Assembly: GCA_021160625.1 (NCBI GenBank)
Contig: JAGHCE010000152.1
Span: 1-18,714 of the forward strand
DNA: 18,714 nucleotides
Direction of reading: 5' to 3'
DNA from: Planctomycetota bacterium
GTDB taxonomy: Bacteria; Planctomycetota; DG-23; SLPQ01
Shown: positions 1-6,797 of the stretch, one piece after another
How positions within the stretch are numbered: position 1 is the first letter of the stretch
How the letters are laid out: each line of letters opens with the position of its first letter
Position numbers and translations under genes: made by a program
Notes under the pieces: model-generated
Databases searched by the model: none
What the model saw: only the letters and a program-made list of their open reading frames with translations
What the model was told of the DNA's origin: nothing

Positions 1-66
1 CTCGCGGGGTTTTATGCAGGCGGGCTGCTCCGGGCGGTTATCATTTCCTGACACCCGTCAGAAGCC

Positions 67-95
67 TTGCCAAAAAGCGCCTATCTCTTTATCCT
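67..95 (+). promoter_or_regulatory. possible sigma70-type promoter for ileS
   Basis: TTGCCA (67-72) and TATCCT (90-95) are separated by 17 bases, about 65 bases before the ileS start. The -35 matches the consensus at 5 of 6 positions and the -10 at 4 of 6. This is the best candidate in the leader, but it is weak and was picked by eye. Confidence 0.3.
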
Positions 96-160
96 CTTTA
101 TTCTTACGCCGCCTGCCGCATTTGCGCGGGCAAAGCGTTGACTGTGAAGGATGACAAGCG

Positions 161-2989
161 ATGACCAAGAAGCAGGAACCAAATTACAAGGACACGCTCA
201 ACCTCCCGAAAACCGCCTTCCCGATGAGGGGCAGGATGAAACAGCGGGAGAAGGATTTTCAAAAAGCGTGGGAGGAGGCGGACATCTACGGGCAGGTCCG
301 CGCCGCGCGCACGGGCGCGCCGAAGTTCATCCTCCACGACGGCCCGCCGTACCCCACCGGCGACATCCACATAGGCACCGGGATGAACAAGGTCCTCAAA
401 GACCTCATCGTCAAGTATAAGACGATGCAGGGGTTCGACGCGCCGTTTATCCCCGGATGGGACTGCCACGGCCTGCCGATCGAGTACAAGGTGCTCTCCC
501 AGCTCGGCGAGAAGGCCGCCGAGATGCCTCGCGCCGCCATTCGCAAGCGCTGCCGCAACTACGCGATGAAGTTCGTCGAGCGAAACCGGCGGCAGTTCAA
601 GTCGCTCGGCATCTTCGGCCGGTGGGAAAAGCCGTACCTCACCTTGAACCCCGAATACGAGGCCGCGGTCATCGAGGGCTTTGCCGACGTCGTCGAGGGG
701 GGCTACGTCACGCAGGCCCTCAAGCCCGTCCACTGGTGCTTTTCCTGCCGGACGGTCCTGGCCGAGGCGGAGCTTGAGTACTCCGACGAGAAGAGCCCGT
801 CGATATACGTCAAGTTCGCCGTGGACGGCGACTACACCGACATCTTTCCGCAAACGGCCGACTGCCCGACCTCGATACTCATCTGGACGACCACTCCCTG
901 GACGCTTCCGGCCAACTTAGCCATCGCCGTCCACCCGGACGCCGACTACACGGCGGTTCTTTACGACGACCCGAATTCGGGCCGCCGCGAGGCCCTTATC
1001 CTGGCCGAGGCGCTCGTGGATGCGGTCTTCGAGGCTGTCGGCATAAGCGGCTTTGAGCCGACGGGGGTGAAGGTCAAGGGCCGCGATCTGGAAAACCGCG
1101 CGTACCGCCACCCCTTTGTCGACCGCGTTTCGCCGGTGATACCGGCCCGGTACGTGAGCCTCTCCGACGGGACGGGCGCCGTTCACAACGCCCCCGGCCA
1201 CGGCCACGACGACTTCACCGTCTGCCGCGAGTACGGTATCGACCCATACTGCCCGGTGGACCCCTCGGGGCATTTCACCGAAGAGGCGGGCAAGTTCGCC
1301 GGGAAGAACATCTTCGACGCCAATCCCCTCATCCTCCAGGAGCTGCGAAGAACCGGCAGCCTCCTTCACCAGGAGACCATCACGCACTCCTACCCCCACT
1401 GCTGGCGCTGCAAAAAGCCGGTTATCTTCCGCGCGACGAAGCAGTGGTTCATCCTCGTCGACCACAACGACCTGCGCGACAGGGTGCTTGAGGAGATAAA
1501 CAACGTCGAATGGATTCCCGACTGGGGCAAGACGCGCATCACGAGTATGGTCTCTGAGCGGCCTGACTGGTGCATCTCGCGCCAGAAATCCTGGGGCTTG
1601 CCGATACCGGCCTTTTACTGTAAGTCCTGTGGTGCAACGCACTTGGATGCGCACTCGATCCGGCACGTAGCGAAGGTCTTTCGCGAAAAGGGCTCGACGT
1701 CGTGGTTTGAGTTGCCTGCCGAAGCGTTCCTGCCGGAGGGCACCACGTGCGCCGAGTGCGGAGGCGCGGAGTTTCGCAAGGAGACGGACATCTTCGACGT
1801 GTGGTTCGAGAGCGGTTCGAGCCAGCGGGCCCTCCTGCGGCGGGAAGAGGGGCTAACGTGGCCGGCGGACCTCTACCTCGAGGGGACCGACCAGCACCGT
1901 GGGTGGTTCCAGCTCTCGCTTATCCCGGCGGTGGCCGCCGACAACGCCGCCCCTTACCGGGCCGTTCTCACCCACGGCTTCGTCGTGGACGAGGATGGCC
2001 GGAAGATGTCGAAGTCGCTGGGCAATTTCCTCAGCGTCGAGGACGCGCTCAAGGAGTTCGGCGCGGAGATAACGAGGCTGTGGGTCTCGTCGGTCAATTT
2101 CCGCGACGACATCAGGGTCTCACGGACGCTCATCGGGAACCTCTCGGACGCCTACAGGCGCATCAGGAACACCTTCAGGTATTTCCTGGGCAACCTTGCG
2201 GACTTCGACCCCGCCGCTGACGTCGTCGCAGACTCGGACCTTGCCGAGATTGACCGATGGGCGCTGGCGGAGTCGGCCAAGCTCGTCGACGGCGTCACGC
2301 GCGCCTACGAGGGCTACCAGTTTCACCGGGTTTACCACCTGGTGCACAATTTCTGCGTGGTGGAGATGTCGAGCTTCTACCTGGACATACTGAAGGACCG
2401 GTTGTACTGCGAGGCGCGCACCTCGGTGGGTCGCCGCGCGGCGCAGACGGTTCTCTACCGGGTGCTCCAGGCGCTGGTGAAGGTCCTGGCGCCCGTCCTC
2501 ATACACACGGCCGAGGAAATCTGGCAGGTTATGCCTGGCGAAAGGGAGACCTCAAGCGTGCATCTGGCGCGCTGGCCCGAAGTGGATACCGCCCACATCG
2601 ACGATGCCCTCGCGGCGAGGTGGGAGAGGATGATCGCCGTGCGCGACGAGGTTCAGAAAAACCTCGAAGCCCTGCGAGCCGCCAAGACCATCGGCGGATC
2701 GCTCGAGGCAAGCGTAACGCTCTATACCGAGGACACTGATCTCTACGAATTCATCAAGTCGTTTGAAGGCGACTTAGAGACGATTCTCATCGTCAGCGAG
2801 GCGAAGGTCGTCCGCGGCGTCTGCGAGACCGCGACACAATCGGCCGATATTCCGGCCCTTTACGTCGAGGCAAAAGTGTCGCAATACCGCAAGTGCGCGC
2901 GTTGCTGGAACTTCCGCGAATCAGTAGGCACCGTGCCCGGCCACGAGGACCTGTGCGAGCGGTGTGCAAAGGTTGTGGATAACCTGTGA
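161..2989 (+). CDS. ileS: isoleucyl-tRNA synthetase
   Basis: Cytoplasmic class I synthetase that charges tRNA-Ile with isoleucine and edits misactivated valine. At 942 aa it has the full length of a bacterial IleRS. Visible in order are the ATP-binding signature HIGT at residues 70-73 (HIGH in most relatives), the GWDCHGLPIE segment, the editing-domain motifs WTTTPWTLP (about 242-250) and GTGAVHNAPGHGHDDF (about 337-352), the KMSKS loop at 615-619, the anticodon-binding domain, and a C-terminal zinc knuckle with Cys912, Cys915, Cys932 and Cys935. The ATG at 161 has GAAGG 10 bases upstream. An out-of-frame ATG at 151 was rejected because its frame closes after 89 codons. The gene is monocistronic or leads into purN after a 333-bp gap. 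The only oddity is the last position of the HIGH motif. The product assignment is certain. Confidence 0.98.
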   Translation: MTKKQEPNYKDTLNLPKTAFPMRGRMKQREKDFQKAWEEADIYGQVRAARTGAPKFILHDGPPYPTGDIHIGTGMNKVLKDLIVKYKTMQGFDAPFIPGWDCHGLPIEYKVLSQLGEKAAEMPRAAIRKRCRNYAMKFVERNRRQFKSLGIFGRWEKPYLTLNPEYEAAVIEGFADVVEGGYVTQALKPVHWCFSCRTVLAEAELEYSDEKSPSIYVKFAVDGDYTDIFPQTADCPTSILIWTTTPWTLPANLAIAVHPDADYTAVLYDDPNSGRREALILAEALVDAVFEAVGISGFEPTGVKVKGRDLENRAYRHPFVDRVSPVIPARYVSLSDGTGAVHNAPGHGHDDFTVCREYGIDPYCPVDPSGHFTEEAGKFAGKNIFDANPLILQELRRTGSLLHQETITHSYPHCWRCKKPVIFRATKQWFILVDHNDLRDRVLEEINNVEWIPDWGKTRITSMVSERPDWCISRQKSWGLPIPAFYCKSCGATHLDAHSIRHVAKVFREKGSTSWFELPAEAFLPEGTTCAECGGAEFRKETDIFDVWFESGSSQRALLRREEGLTWPADLYLEGTDQHRGWFQLSLIPAVAADNAAPYRAVLTHGFVVDEDGRKMSKSLGNFLSVEDALKEFGAEITRLWVSSVNFRDDIRVSRTLIGNLSDAYRRIRNTFRYFLGNLADFDPAADVVADSDLAEIDRWALAESAKLVDGVTRAYEGYQFHRVYHLVHNFCVVEMSSFYLDILKDRLYCEARTSVGRRAAQTVLYRVLQALVKVLAPVLIHTAEEIWQVMPGERETSSVHLARWPEVDTAHIDDALAARWERMIAVRDEVQKNLEALRAAKTIGGSLEASVTLYTEDTDLYEFIKSFEGDLETILIVSEAKVVRGVCETATQSADIPALYVEAKVSQYRKCARCWNFRESVGTVPGHEDLCERCAKVVDNL
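2974..2982 (-). promoter_or_regulatory. DnaA-box match at the 3' end of ileS
   Basis: TGTGGATAA is the exact complement of the DnaA box TTATCCACA. It falls on the last codons of ileS, so on its own it could be chance. It gains weight from a second exact match 267 bp downstream. Confidence 0.3.
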
Positions 2990-2993
2990 TTGA

Positions 2994-3062
2994 GGTGCCG
3001 TAAGGGCACCAAGGCCCGGAAATATGGGGTTTTCGGGCCTGGCGGCCGTCAAAGGCCCGAAA
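2994..3062 (+). promoter_or_regulatory. hairpin cluster with mutually exclusive pairings after ileS
   Basis: Immediately after the ileS stop, GGTGCC (2994-2999) can pair with GGCACC (3005-3010) over a 5-base loop. Downstream are three segments: AGGCCCG (3012-3018), TTTCGGGCCT (3031-3040) and AGGCCCGAAA (3053-3062). The middle one can pair with either neighbour; the pairing with the third is a perfect 10-bp stem with a 12-base loop. There is no T tract, so these are not simple intrinsic terminators. The alternatives are an attenuator-like switch, mRNA 3'-end protection, or a degenerate palindromic repeat. Confidence 0.3.
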
Positions 3063-3181
3063 GGTGCGCTTCTGGAGCGGCTTTGTTGCTGCACGACTGC
3101 AACTGTTTGCACAATCAAGGGTTATGGCTGCATCCAGCAATTCCGCTGCGATTCGGCGATGTGCCGCCGATGGCCGTAAGC

Positions 3182-3199
3182 CCGCATTTTATGCGGTTT
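3182..3199 (+). terminator. weak hairpin, CCGCAT-TTT-ATGCGG, followed by TTT
   Basis: A 6-bp stem (3182-3187 with 3191-3196) and a TTT loop are followed by only three T residues. It lies between ileS and purN and could weakly terminate ileS transcription. Confidence 0.25.
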
Positions 3200-3240
3200 C
3201 GCGCACTTTGCGGCATTTCGGCGCCGGCCGCGAAAATGAA

Positions 3241-3259
3241 TGTGGATAACTTGTTCACA
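3241..3259. promoter_or_regulatory. head-to-head DnaA-box pair upstream of purN
   Basis: TGTGGATAA (3241-3249) is an exact DnaA box on the minus strand. After one base comes TTGTTCACA (3251-3259), a relaxed box on the plus strand; the two are 7/9 inverted copies. The site lies in an AT-richer patch 64 bp before purN. It could be a DnaA binding site controlling purN or part of a replication-related locus. No dnaA or dnaN gene is in the window. Confidence 0.4.
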
Positions 3260-3322
3260 ATTGGGTTGAAAAGGCGGCGCTGAACCGGGAAGATTACGTC
3301 CGGGCGGAGGACGGAGGGCCAG

Positions 3323-3982
3323 ATGTCAGGCAAAGCAAGGCTGGCCGTACTGCTTTCGGGCAGCGGCACGACGCTGCAGAACATCCTCGACCGTATCGGC
3401 AACGGCACGCTTCCCGCGGAGGTGGCCGTCGTTGTAAGCTCGCGCAAGGACGCCTACGGCCTCATCCGCGCCGAGAAGGCGGGCGCCCCGGCGCACGTTG
3501 TGTCATCGCGTGAGTACGCAGACTGGGACGACCACTCCCGCGCCGTCACCGAGGTCCTCGACCGCTACGGCCCAGACCTCGTCGTTATGGCCGGCTATAT
3601 GTGCCTGTACCGCTTTCCGGCGCGCTACGAGCACAGGATAATGAACATCCACCCGGCGCTCATCCCGGCGTTCTGCGGCAAGGGGCTCTACGGGCATCTT
3701 GCACACAAGGCCGTCATCGACTACGGCGTCAGGGTCACCGGTTGCACGGTGCATTTCGTCGACAACGAGTACGACCACGGCCCCATCATACTCCAGCGCA
3801 CCGTGGCCGTCCGCGCCGGCGACACGGCCGATACGCTCGCCGAGCGCGTCCAGGCCGAGGAGCGAATCGCCTACCCCGAGGCCATCCGTCTCTTCGCCGA
3901 AGATCGCCTCATCGTCGAAGGGGGCACGTGCAAGGTCCTTCCGGGCGACTGGACGCCCACGAGTGCCTGCGGTCTGGAATAA
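3323..3982 (+). CDS. purN: phosphoribosylglycinamide formyltransferase (GAR transformylase)
   Basis: Transfers a formyl group from 10-formyl-tetrahydrofolate to GAR, the third step of de novo purine synthesis, in the cytoplasm. The protein is 219 aa, close to the family length. The N-terminal phosphate-binding loop SGSGTTLQN is at residues 12-20. The catalytic triad can be placed at Asn108 and His110 in MNIHPALIPAF and Asp151 in NEYDHGPI, by alignment with the Asn/His/Asp triad of E. coli PurN. The ATG at 3323 has GGAGG 5 bases upstream. It stands alone, without other pur genes nearby, and is followed by a convergent gene on the other strand. The two DnaA-box matches upstream are the only regulatory hint seen. 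Confidence 0.96.
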   Translation: MSGKARLAVLLSGSGTTLQNILDRIGNGTLPAEVAVVVSSRKDAYGLIRAEKAGAPAHVVSSREYADWDDHSRAVTEVLDRYGPDLVVMAGYMCLYRFPARYEHRIMNIHPALIPAFCGKGLYGHLAHKAVIDYGVRVTGCTVHFVDNEYDHGPIILQRTVAVRAGDTADTLAERVQAEERIAYPEAIRLFAEDRLIVEGGTCKVLPGDWTPTSACGLE

Positions 3983-4098
3983 GGCTGCAAGATGCGGAAC
4001 GCTCTCATCCATCCGCCAACTGCCGGTTACCGTACTTCATTCGCGGGATCAGCCGCACCCTCTTTCGCCCCGATAAGGAAATAGTGTATCCTTTCATT

Positions 4099-4190
4099 GC
4101 CCTGAGCGCGAAGGTTCTGTGAGGGAACATCGGCTACGTCCTCCTGGGTGGCAGCCGCAAGTGCGCCTTTCCCACGGTGCTACTTCAGGA
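4099..4190 (+). ncRNA. possible structured small RNA between purN and the aldo/keto reductase gene
   Basis: A TATCCT hexamer (4087-4092), the same -10 form proposed for ileS and yggS, precedes a stretch with long-range complementarity. CCTGA (4101-4105) pairs with TCAGG (4185-4189), GCGC (4106-4109) with GTGC (4177-4180), and GAAGG (4110-4114) with CCTTTC (4166-4171). This would give a rod-like RNA of about 90 bases. The -35 region is poor. It lacks the conserved SRP RNA apical motif and was not matched to any known RNA. It may be fortuitous. Confidence 0.2.
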
Positions 4191-5190
4191 AGGTCCTGTA
4201 GTCTTTGAGGTTTTTCTTCAAGAGTTCCGGTGTGTTGAGATCATAGGGGCAGCGGTCTTTGCACTGGTTGCATTCAATGCAGTTTTCTATGCGGCTCATT
4301 TTTTCCTGCCAGTCTTCGGTGAGGAAGTTTTCGCTGGGGGCGCGCCTCAGGAGAAGCGACATCCTCGCGGCCATGTTTATAGGAATCTCCACCGGGCAGG
4401 GCAGGCAATAGCCGCAGCCCCGGCAGAAATCGCCTGAGAGTTCGGCGATATCCTTTTCGATAACGGCGCGGAGCTCGTCGTTGAGGAGGGGCGGGTTCTC
4501 GGCAAGCGCGAGGAACTCGTCGAGCTCGCTTTCGGCCTGGATGCCCCAGATGGGCACTATCTTTTCAAACTGCCTGAGGAAGGCGAAGGCGGTTGTGGCG
4601 TTTGTGATGAGGCCGCCGGCCAGCGCCTTCATCGCGATGAGGCCGACGTCGTGTGAGGTGCACTCGTCGACGAGGGCCAGGTCCCCCGGCGACGAGAGGG
4701 CGCTCAGGGGGAATTGCAGCGTGTCGAAAAGCCCAGAGCGTACGGCCTCGGTTGCAACGGCGATGCTGTGGTTTGAGATTCCGATGAAGCGGACCATGCC
4801 CCTCCGCTGGGCCTCGATGGCGGCGGAGTAGGTCGAGTCGGGGTCGTTGGGGTCCGGAATTTCGGCGGGGTTGTGGAGCTGGAGGATATCCACGTAGTCG
4901 GTTTTCAAGTTGGTGAGGCTGGTTTCGAGGTGGGCAAGGAGGCCGGCGCCATCACGGGCGTGGCTTTTGGTGGCGATTATGACTTCGGTGCGGACATCCG
5001 AGAGCGCCCGGCCGATTTTCTCCTCGCTGTCGCTGTAACCGCGTGCCGTATCGAAGAAGTTGACGCCGCCGTCGTAGGCCTTTCGCAGGATGTGCGTCGC
5101 CTCGTCGAAGCCGACACGCTGGATGGGCAGCGCACCGAAGGCGGTCCTCGTAACCATAAGCCCCGTACGTCCGAGCCTGACCTTTTCCAT
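4180..5190 (-). CDS. aldo/keto reductase with C-terminal 4Fe-4S ferredoxin-like domain
   Basis: Predicted NAD(P)H-dependent oxidoreductase of 336 aa; the physiological substrate is unknown. The N-terminal TIM barrel (about 1-240) shows the AKR tetrad Asp47, Tyr52, Lys75 and His106, in FFDTARGYSDSE, ATKSH and LQLHNP. The C-terminal third carries two cysteine clusters. The first is Cys256, 259, 262 and 265 (CRGCGYCLPCP) and the second is Cys304, 307, 310 and 314 (CIECNQCKDRCP), as expected for two 4Fe-4S clusters. This architecture is common in anaerobes and is annotated simply as a 4Fe-4S aldo/keto reductase. The gene is alone, convergent with purN and divergent from the DUF47 operon. The ATG at 5190 has only a weak GAGG upstream, but the N-terminal alignment (MEKVRLGRTGL) supports it. 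Confidence 0.93.
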   Translation of the reverse strand: MEKVRLGRTGLMVTRTAFGALPIQRVGFDEATHILRKAYDGGVNFFDTARGYSDSEEKIGRALSDVRTEVIIATKSHARDGAGLLAHLETSLTNLKTDYVDILQLHNPAEIPDPNDPDSTYSAAIEAQRRGMVRFIGISNHSIAVATEAVRSGLFDTLQFPLSALSSPGDLALVDECTSHDVGLIAMKALAGGLITNATTAFAFLRQFEKIVPIWGIQAESELDEFLALAENPPLLNDELRAVIEKDIAELSGDFCRGCGYCLPCPVEIPINMAARMSLLLRRAPSENFLTEDWQEKMSRIENCIECNQCKDRCPYDLNTPELLKKNLKDYRTFLK

Positions 5191-5243
5191 GACGAGCCGT
5201 TCCTCGAAAAGCGGTTTTCCTACCTGCCTTGTGCCGCCGTATC

Positions 5244-5271
5244 ATTCTTCGCGCGCCACAGCTTGTGTCAA
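5244..5271 (-). promoter_or_regulatory. probable promoter of the aldo/keto reductase gene
   Basis: Reading the minus strand, TTGACA (complement of 5266-5271) is followed after 16 bases by AAGAAT (complement of 5244-5249). The -35 is perfect and the -10 matches 4 of 6. It would give a leader of about 45 bases. Confidence 0.45.
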
Positions 5272-5323
5272 CAAGACGCAGCCGGTGGTAACTGTCCCAT
5301 GAAGTGTGGTAGGAGTCGTGCGT

Positions 5324-5348
5324 GTAGGGTGCGCTTTAGCCCACGCGG
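5324..5348 (+). repeat. REP-like palindrome, GTAG type, GTGGGC family (degenerate)
   Basis: GTAG (5324-5327), then G, then imperfect arms GTGCGCT and AGCCCAC around TT, then GCGG. It is the same family as the element at 14861-14884 on the other strand, where the arms are perfect. It lies in the divergent gap between the reductase gene and the DUF47 operon. Confidence 0.6.
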
Positions 5349-5355
5349 AATAGAC

Positions 5356-5378
5356 GTAGGGCGGCATCGTATGCCGCC
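5356..5378 (+). repeat. REP-like palindrome, GTAG type, GGCGGCAT family
   Basis: GTAG (5356-5359) precedes an 8-bp perfect stem, GGCGGCAT (5360-5367) with ATGCCGCC (5371-5378), around a CGT loop. It starts 7 bases after another GTAG hairpin with unrelated arms. Confidence 0.6.
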
Positions 5379-5398
5379 ATAACCGTCCCGCTGGATTC

Positions 5399-5427
5399 TT
5401 GTCACGGGCGGGCGCGGGCGTTATGAT
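5399..5427 (+). promoter_or_regulatory. strong sigma70-type promoter of the DUF47-xylB operon
   Basis: TTGTCA (5399-5404) and TATGAT (5422-5427) are spaced by exactly 17 bases; each hexamer matches consensus at 5 of 6 positions. Transcription would start near 5434, leaving a short leader with AGGAG before the ATG at 5452. Confidence 0.6.
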
Positions 5428-5451
5428 AGGCTGCTCACAGAGGAGAAGGCT

Positions 5452-6126
5452 ATGAGGAGAATCGGAGGATTGTTCGGCAGGAGCCCGTTTGGGCCGATGC
5501 ACGAGCATTTGCTCAAGGTGCTGGACTGCCTTGGGATGGTGGGGCCGCTGGTTGAGGCGGCGTGCCGGGGCGATGCCGTAGCCCTCAGAAAGACCGCGTC
5601 CGACCTGGCGCGCATCGAGCGGCAGGCCGACCGGCTGAAAAAGGCCATCCGCACGCAGCTGACCACGAGCGTCTTTGCAAGCGTCTCGCGAAGCGAGATT
5701 ATGGCGCTGGTAAAGGCCCAGGACGATGTGGCCGACCAGTGCGAGCGCATCGCCTATGAGCTGTCCATACGCCGGACGGACTTCCCGGCGTTCCTCGCGA
5801 AGAATGCAAACGCCTTGGCGGCGGTGCTGGTCCAGGCGGCGGGGCCCCTGGGTCGCGCGTCCCGGATACTGGACAAGTCCGGCGGGCATCTGGGCAAGGG
5901 CCAGGCCCAGGAGGTGGGAACCTTTATCGAGGAGATAAGAACGACCCTCGTCGAGGCCGAGTCGGTCAGGGACCGGTTTTTGAAGAAGCTCTTCAGGCAT
6001 GAGAGCGAGGTCGAGGTGCTCGACGCCGTCTTTCTTATGAAGTTCGCGGACCGGTGCGACAAGGCGGCCGGAAAAGTGGAAAACGTCGCCGACATTCTCA
6101 CCAGGCTCATTACGGAAGGGAACTAA
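5452..6126 (+). CDS. DUF47 / PhoU-like family protein (TIGR00153-like)
   Basis: A 224-aa, all-helical cytoplasmic protein of the DUF47 family, distant relatives of PhoU that usually accompany PiT low-affinity phosphate transporters. The signs are the N-terminal GRSPFGPMHEHLLKV stretch, the RIERQADRLKKAIR helix, the KAQDDVADQCERIAYEL segment with paired acidic residues, and the closing LMKFADRCDKAAGKVENVADIL helix. The ATG at 5452 has AGGAG 6 bases upstream. Its stop overlaps the next start by one base (TAATG). A pit transporter gene would be expected beside it but is absent; the following genes are a secreted protein, a lipoprotein and xylulokinase. A role in phosphate transport is known only for relatives, so its partner here is unclear. 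Confidence 0.85.
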   Translation: MRRIGGLFGRSPFGPMHEHLLKVLDCLGMVGPLVEAACRGDAVALRKTASDLARIERQADRLKKAIRTQLTTSVFASVSRSEIMALVKAQDDVADQCERIAYELSIRRTDFPAFLAKNANALAAVLVQAAGPLGRASRILDKSGGHLGKGQAQEVGTFIEEIRTTLVEAESVRDRFLKKLFRHESEVEVLDAVFLMKFADRCDKAAGKVENVADILTRLITEGN

Positions 6127-6797
6127 TGCGGGCCGCCTGGCTCCTCGTTATGCTTGCGCTGCCTGCCCTCGGCGGCAACGGGATCCACGTCGAGGTCAAC
6201 CGGTTGCCGCCCGGCGCCCGGTGCCTTGCGTTTAAGGCGGGCCGTCCCGGCGTGGAGGCGATACCCGTTGAGGGGGGCTTCGAGTTTGCGGATCTTGCCC
6301 CCGGCACGTACAACATCGAGATAAGGGCGGGCAGCCTCGACGTCATCGGTGTGGACTTGAGGCCCCGCGACGCCGAGGGCCGCCCCGTGGAGGTCTCCAG
6401 CGTCGCCCCCGCCGTGGAGAAGACGATAAGGGAGTTTTTCGAGCACACAAAGGACTTCTTCGACCGGCGGCGAATGCCGATTGTAATGGGTGCGGGGGAT
6501 AGGGCGATGGGCCTGGTCGAAAACGTCCGTAGCGGTGATACCACCACGTATGGAAAGGCCGGGGGCAAGGTGCTCTTTCGGCTGGACCTGTGGGAGTTTA
6601 CGAAGTCGTTTGGATCGTGGCGCAAGACGAAGTCGACCGTCTTCCTGCGGCGGTTCCTGGCGGCCGACGAGTTTGATACGACGAAGTTCGTCTACACGAG
6701 AGCGCTCGGCGGGATTGACCTGGCCTCCGGCGAGGTCCGGAAGGTGAAGTTCGACTTGGCCGCTGCAAGTGCCCCTGACTGCGAGGTGAAGAAATGA
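6126..6797 (+). CDS. secreted protein of unknown function
   Basis: Not recognised as a named family. The protein is 223 aa and begins with a short signal peptide (MRAAWLLVMLALPALGG), so it is probably exported. Residues about 20-80 look like a small beta domain, with an FADLAPGTYNIEIRAG stretch resembling carboxypeptidase-regulatory-like folds. The middle (about 95-135) has a charged segment, EKTIREFFEHTKDFFDRRRMP, and the C-terminal half is predicted beta-rich. The start at 6126 was preferred over an in-frame ATG at 6054 because it has GGAAGGG 5 bases upstream, begins a signal peptide, and avoids overlap with the DUF47 gene. The stop overlaps the next start in ATGA, so translation is probably coupled. 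It is likely to work with the downstream lipoprotein; this is inferred from context only. Confidence 0.8.
   Translation: MRAAWLLVMLALPALGGNGIHVEVNRLPPGARCLAFKAGRPGVEAIPVEGGFEFADLAPGTYNIEIRAGSLDVIGVDLRPRDAEGRPVEVSSVAPAVEKTIREFFEHTKDFFDRRRMPIVMGAGDRAMGLVENVRSGDTTTYGKAGGKVLFRLDLWEFTKSFGSWRKTKSTVFLRRFLAADEFDTTKFVYTRALGGIDLASGEVRKVKFDLAAASAPDCEVKK

Noticed and set aside
104..1666. Long minus-strand open frames opposite ileS (249 codons each at 104-853 and 917-1666)
   Set aside because: They are antisense shadows of a certain IleRS gene and show no domain or ribosome-binding site.
4087..4190. Bacterial SRP (4.5S) RNA
   Set aside because: A GCAGCC is present in a rod-like fold of about the right length, but the conserved GGAA apical loop and its flanking internal-loop bases are missing.
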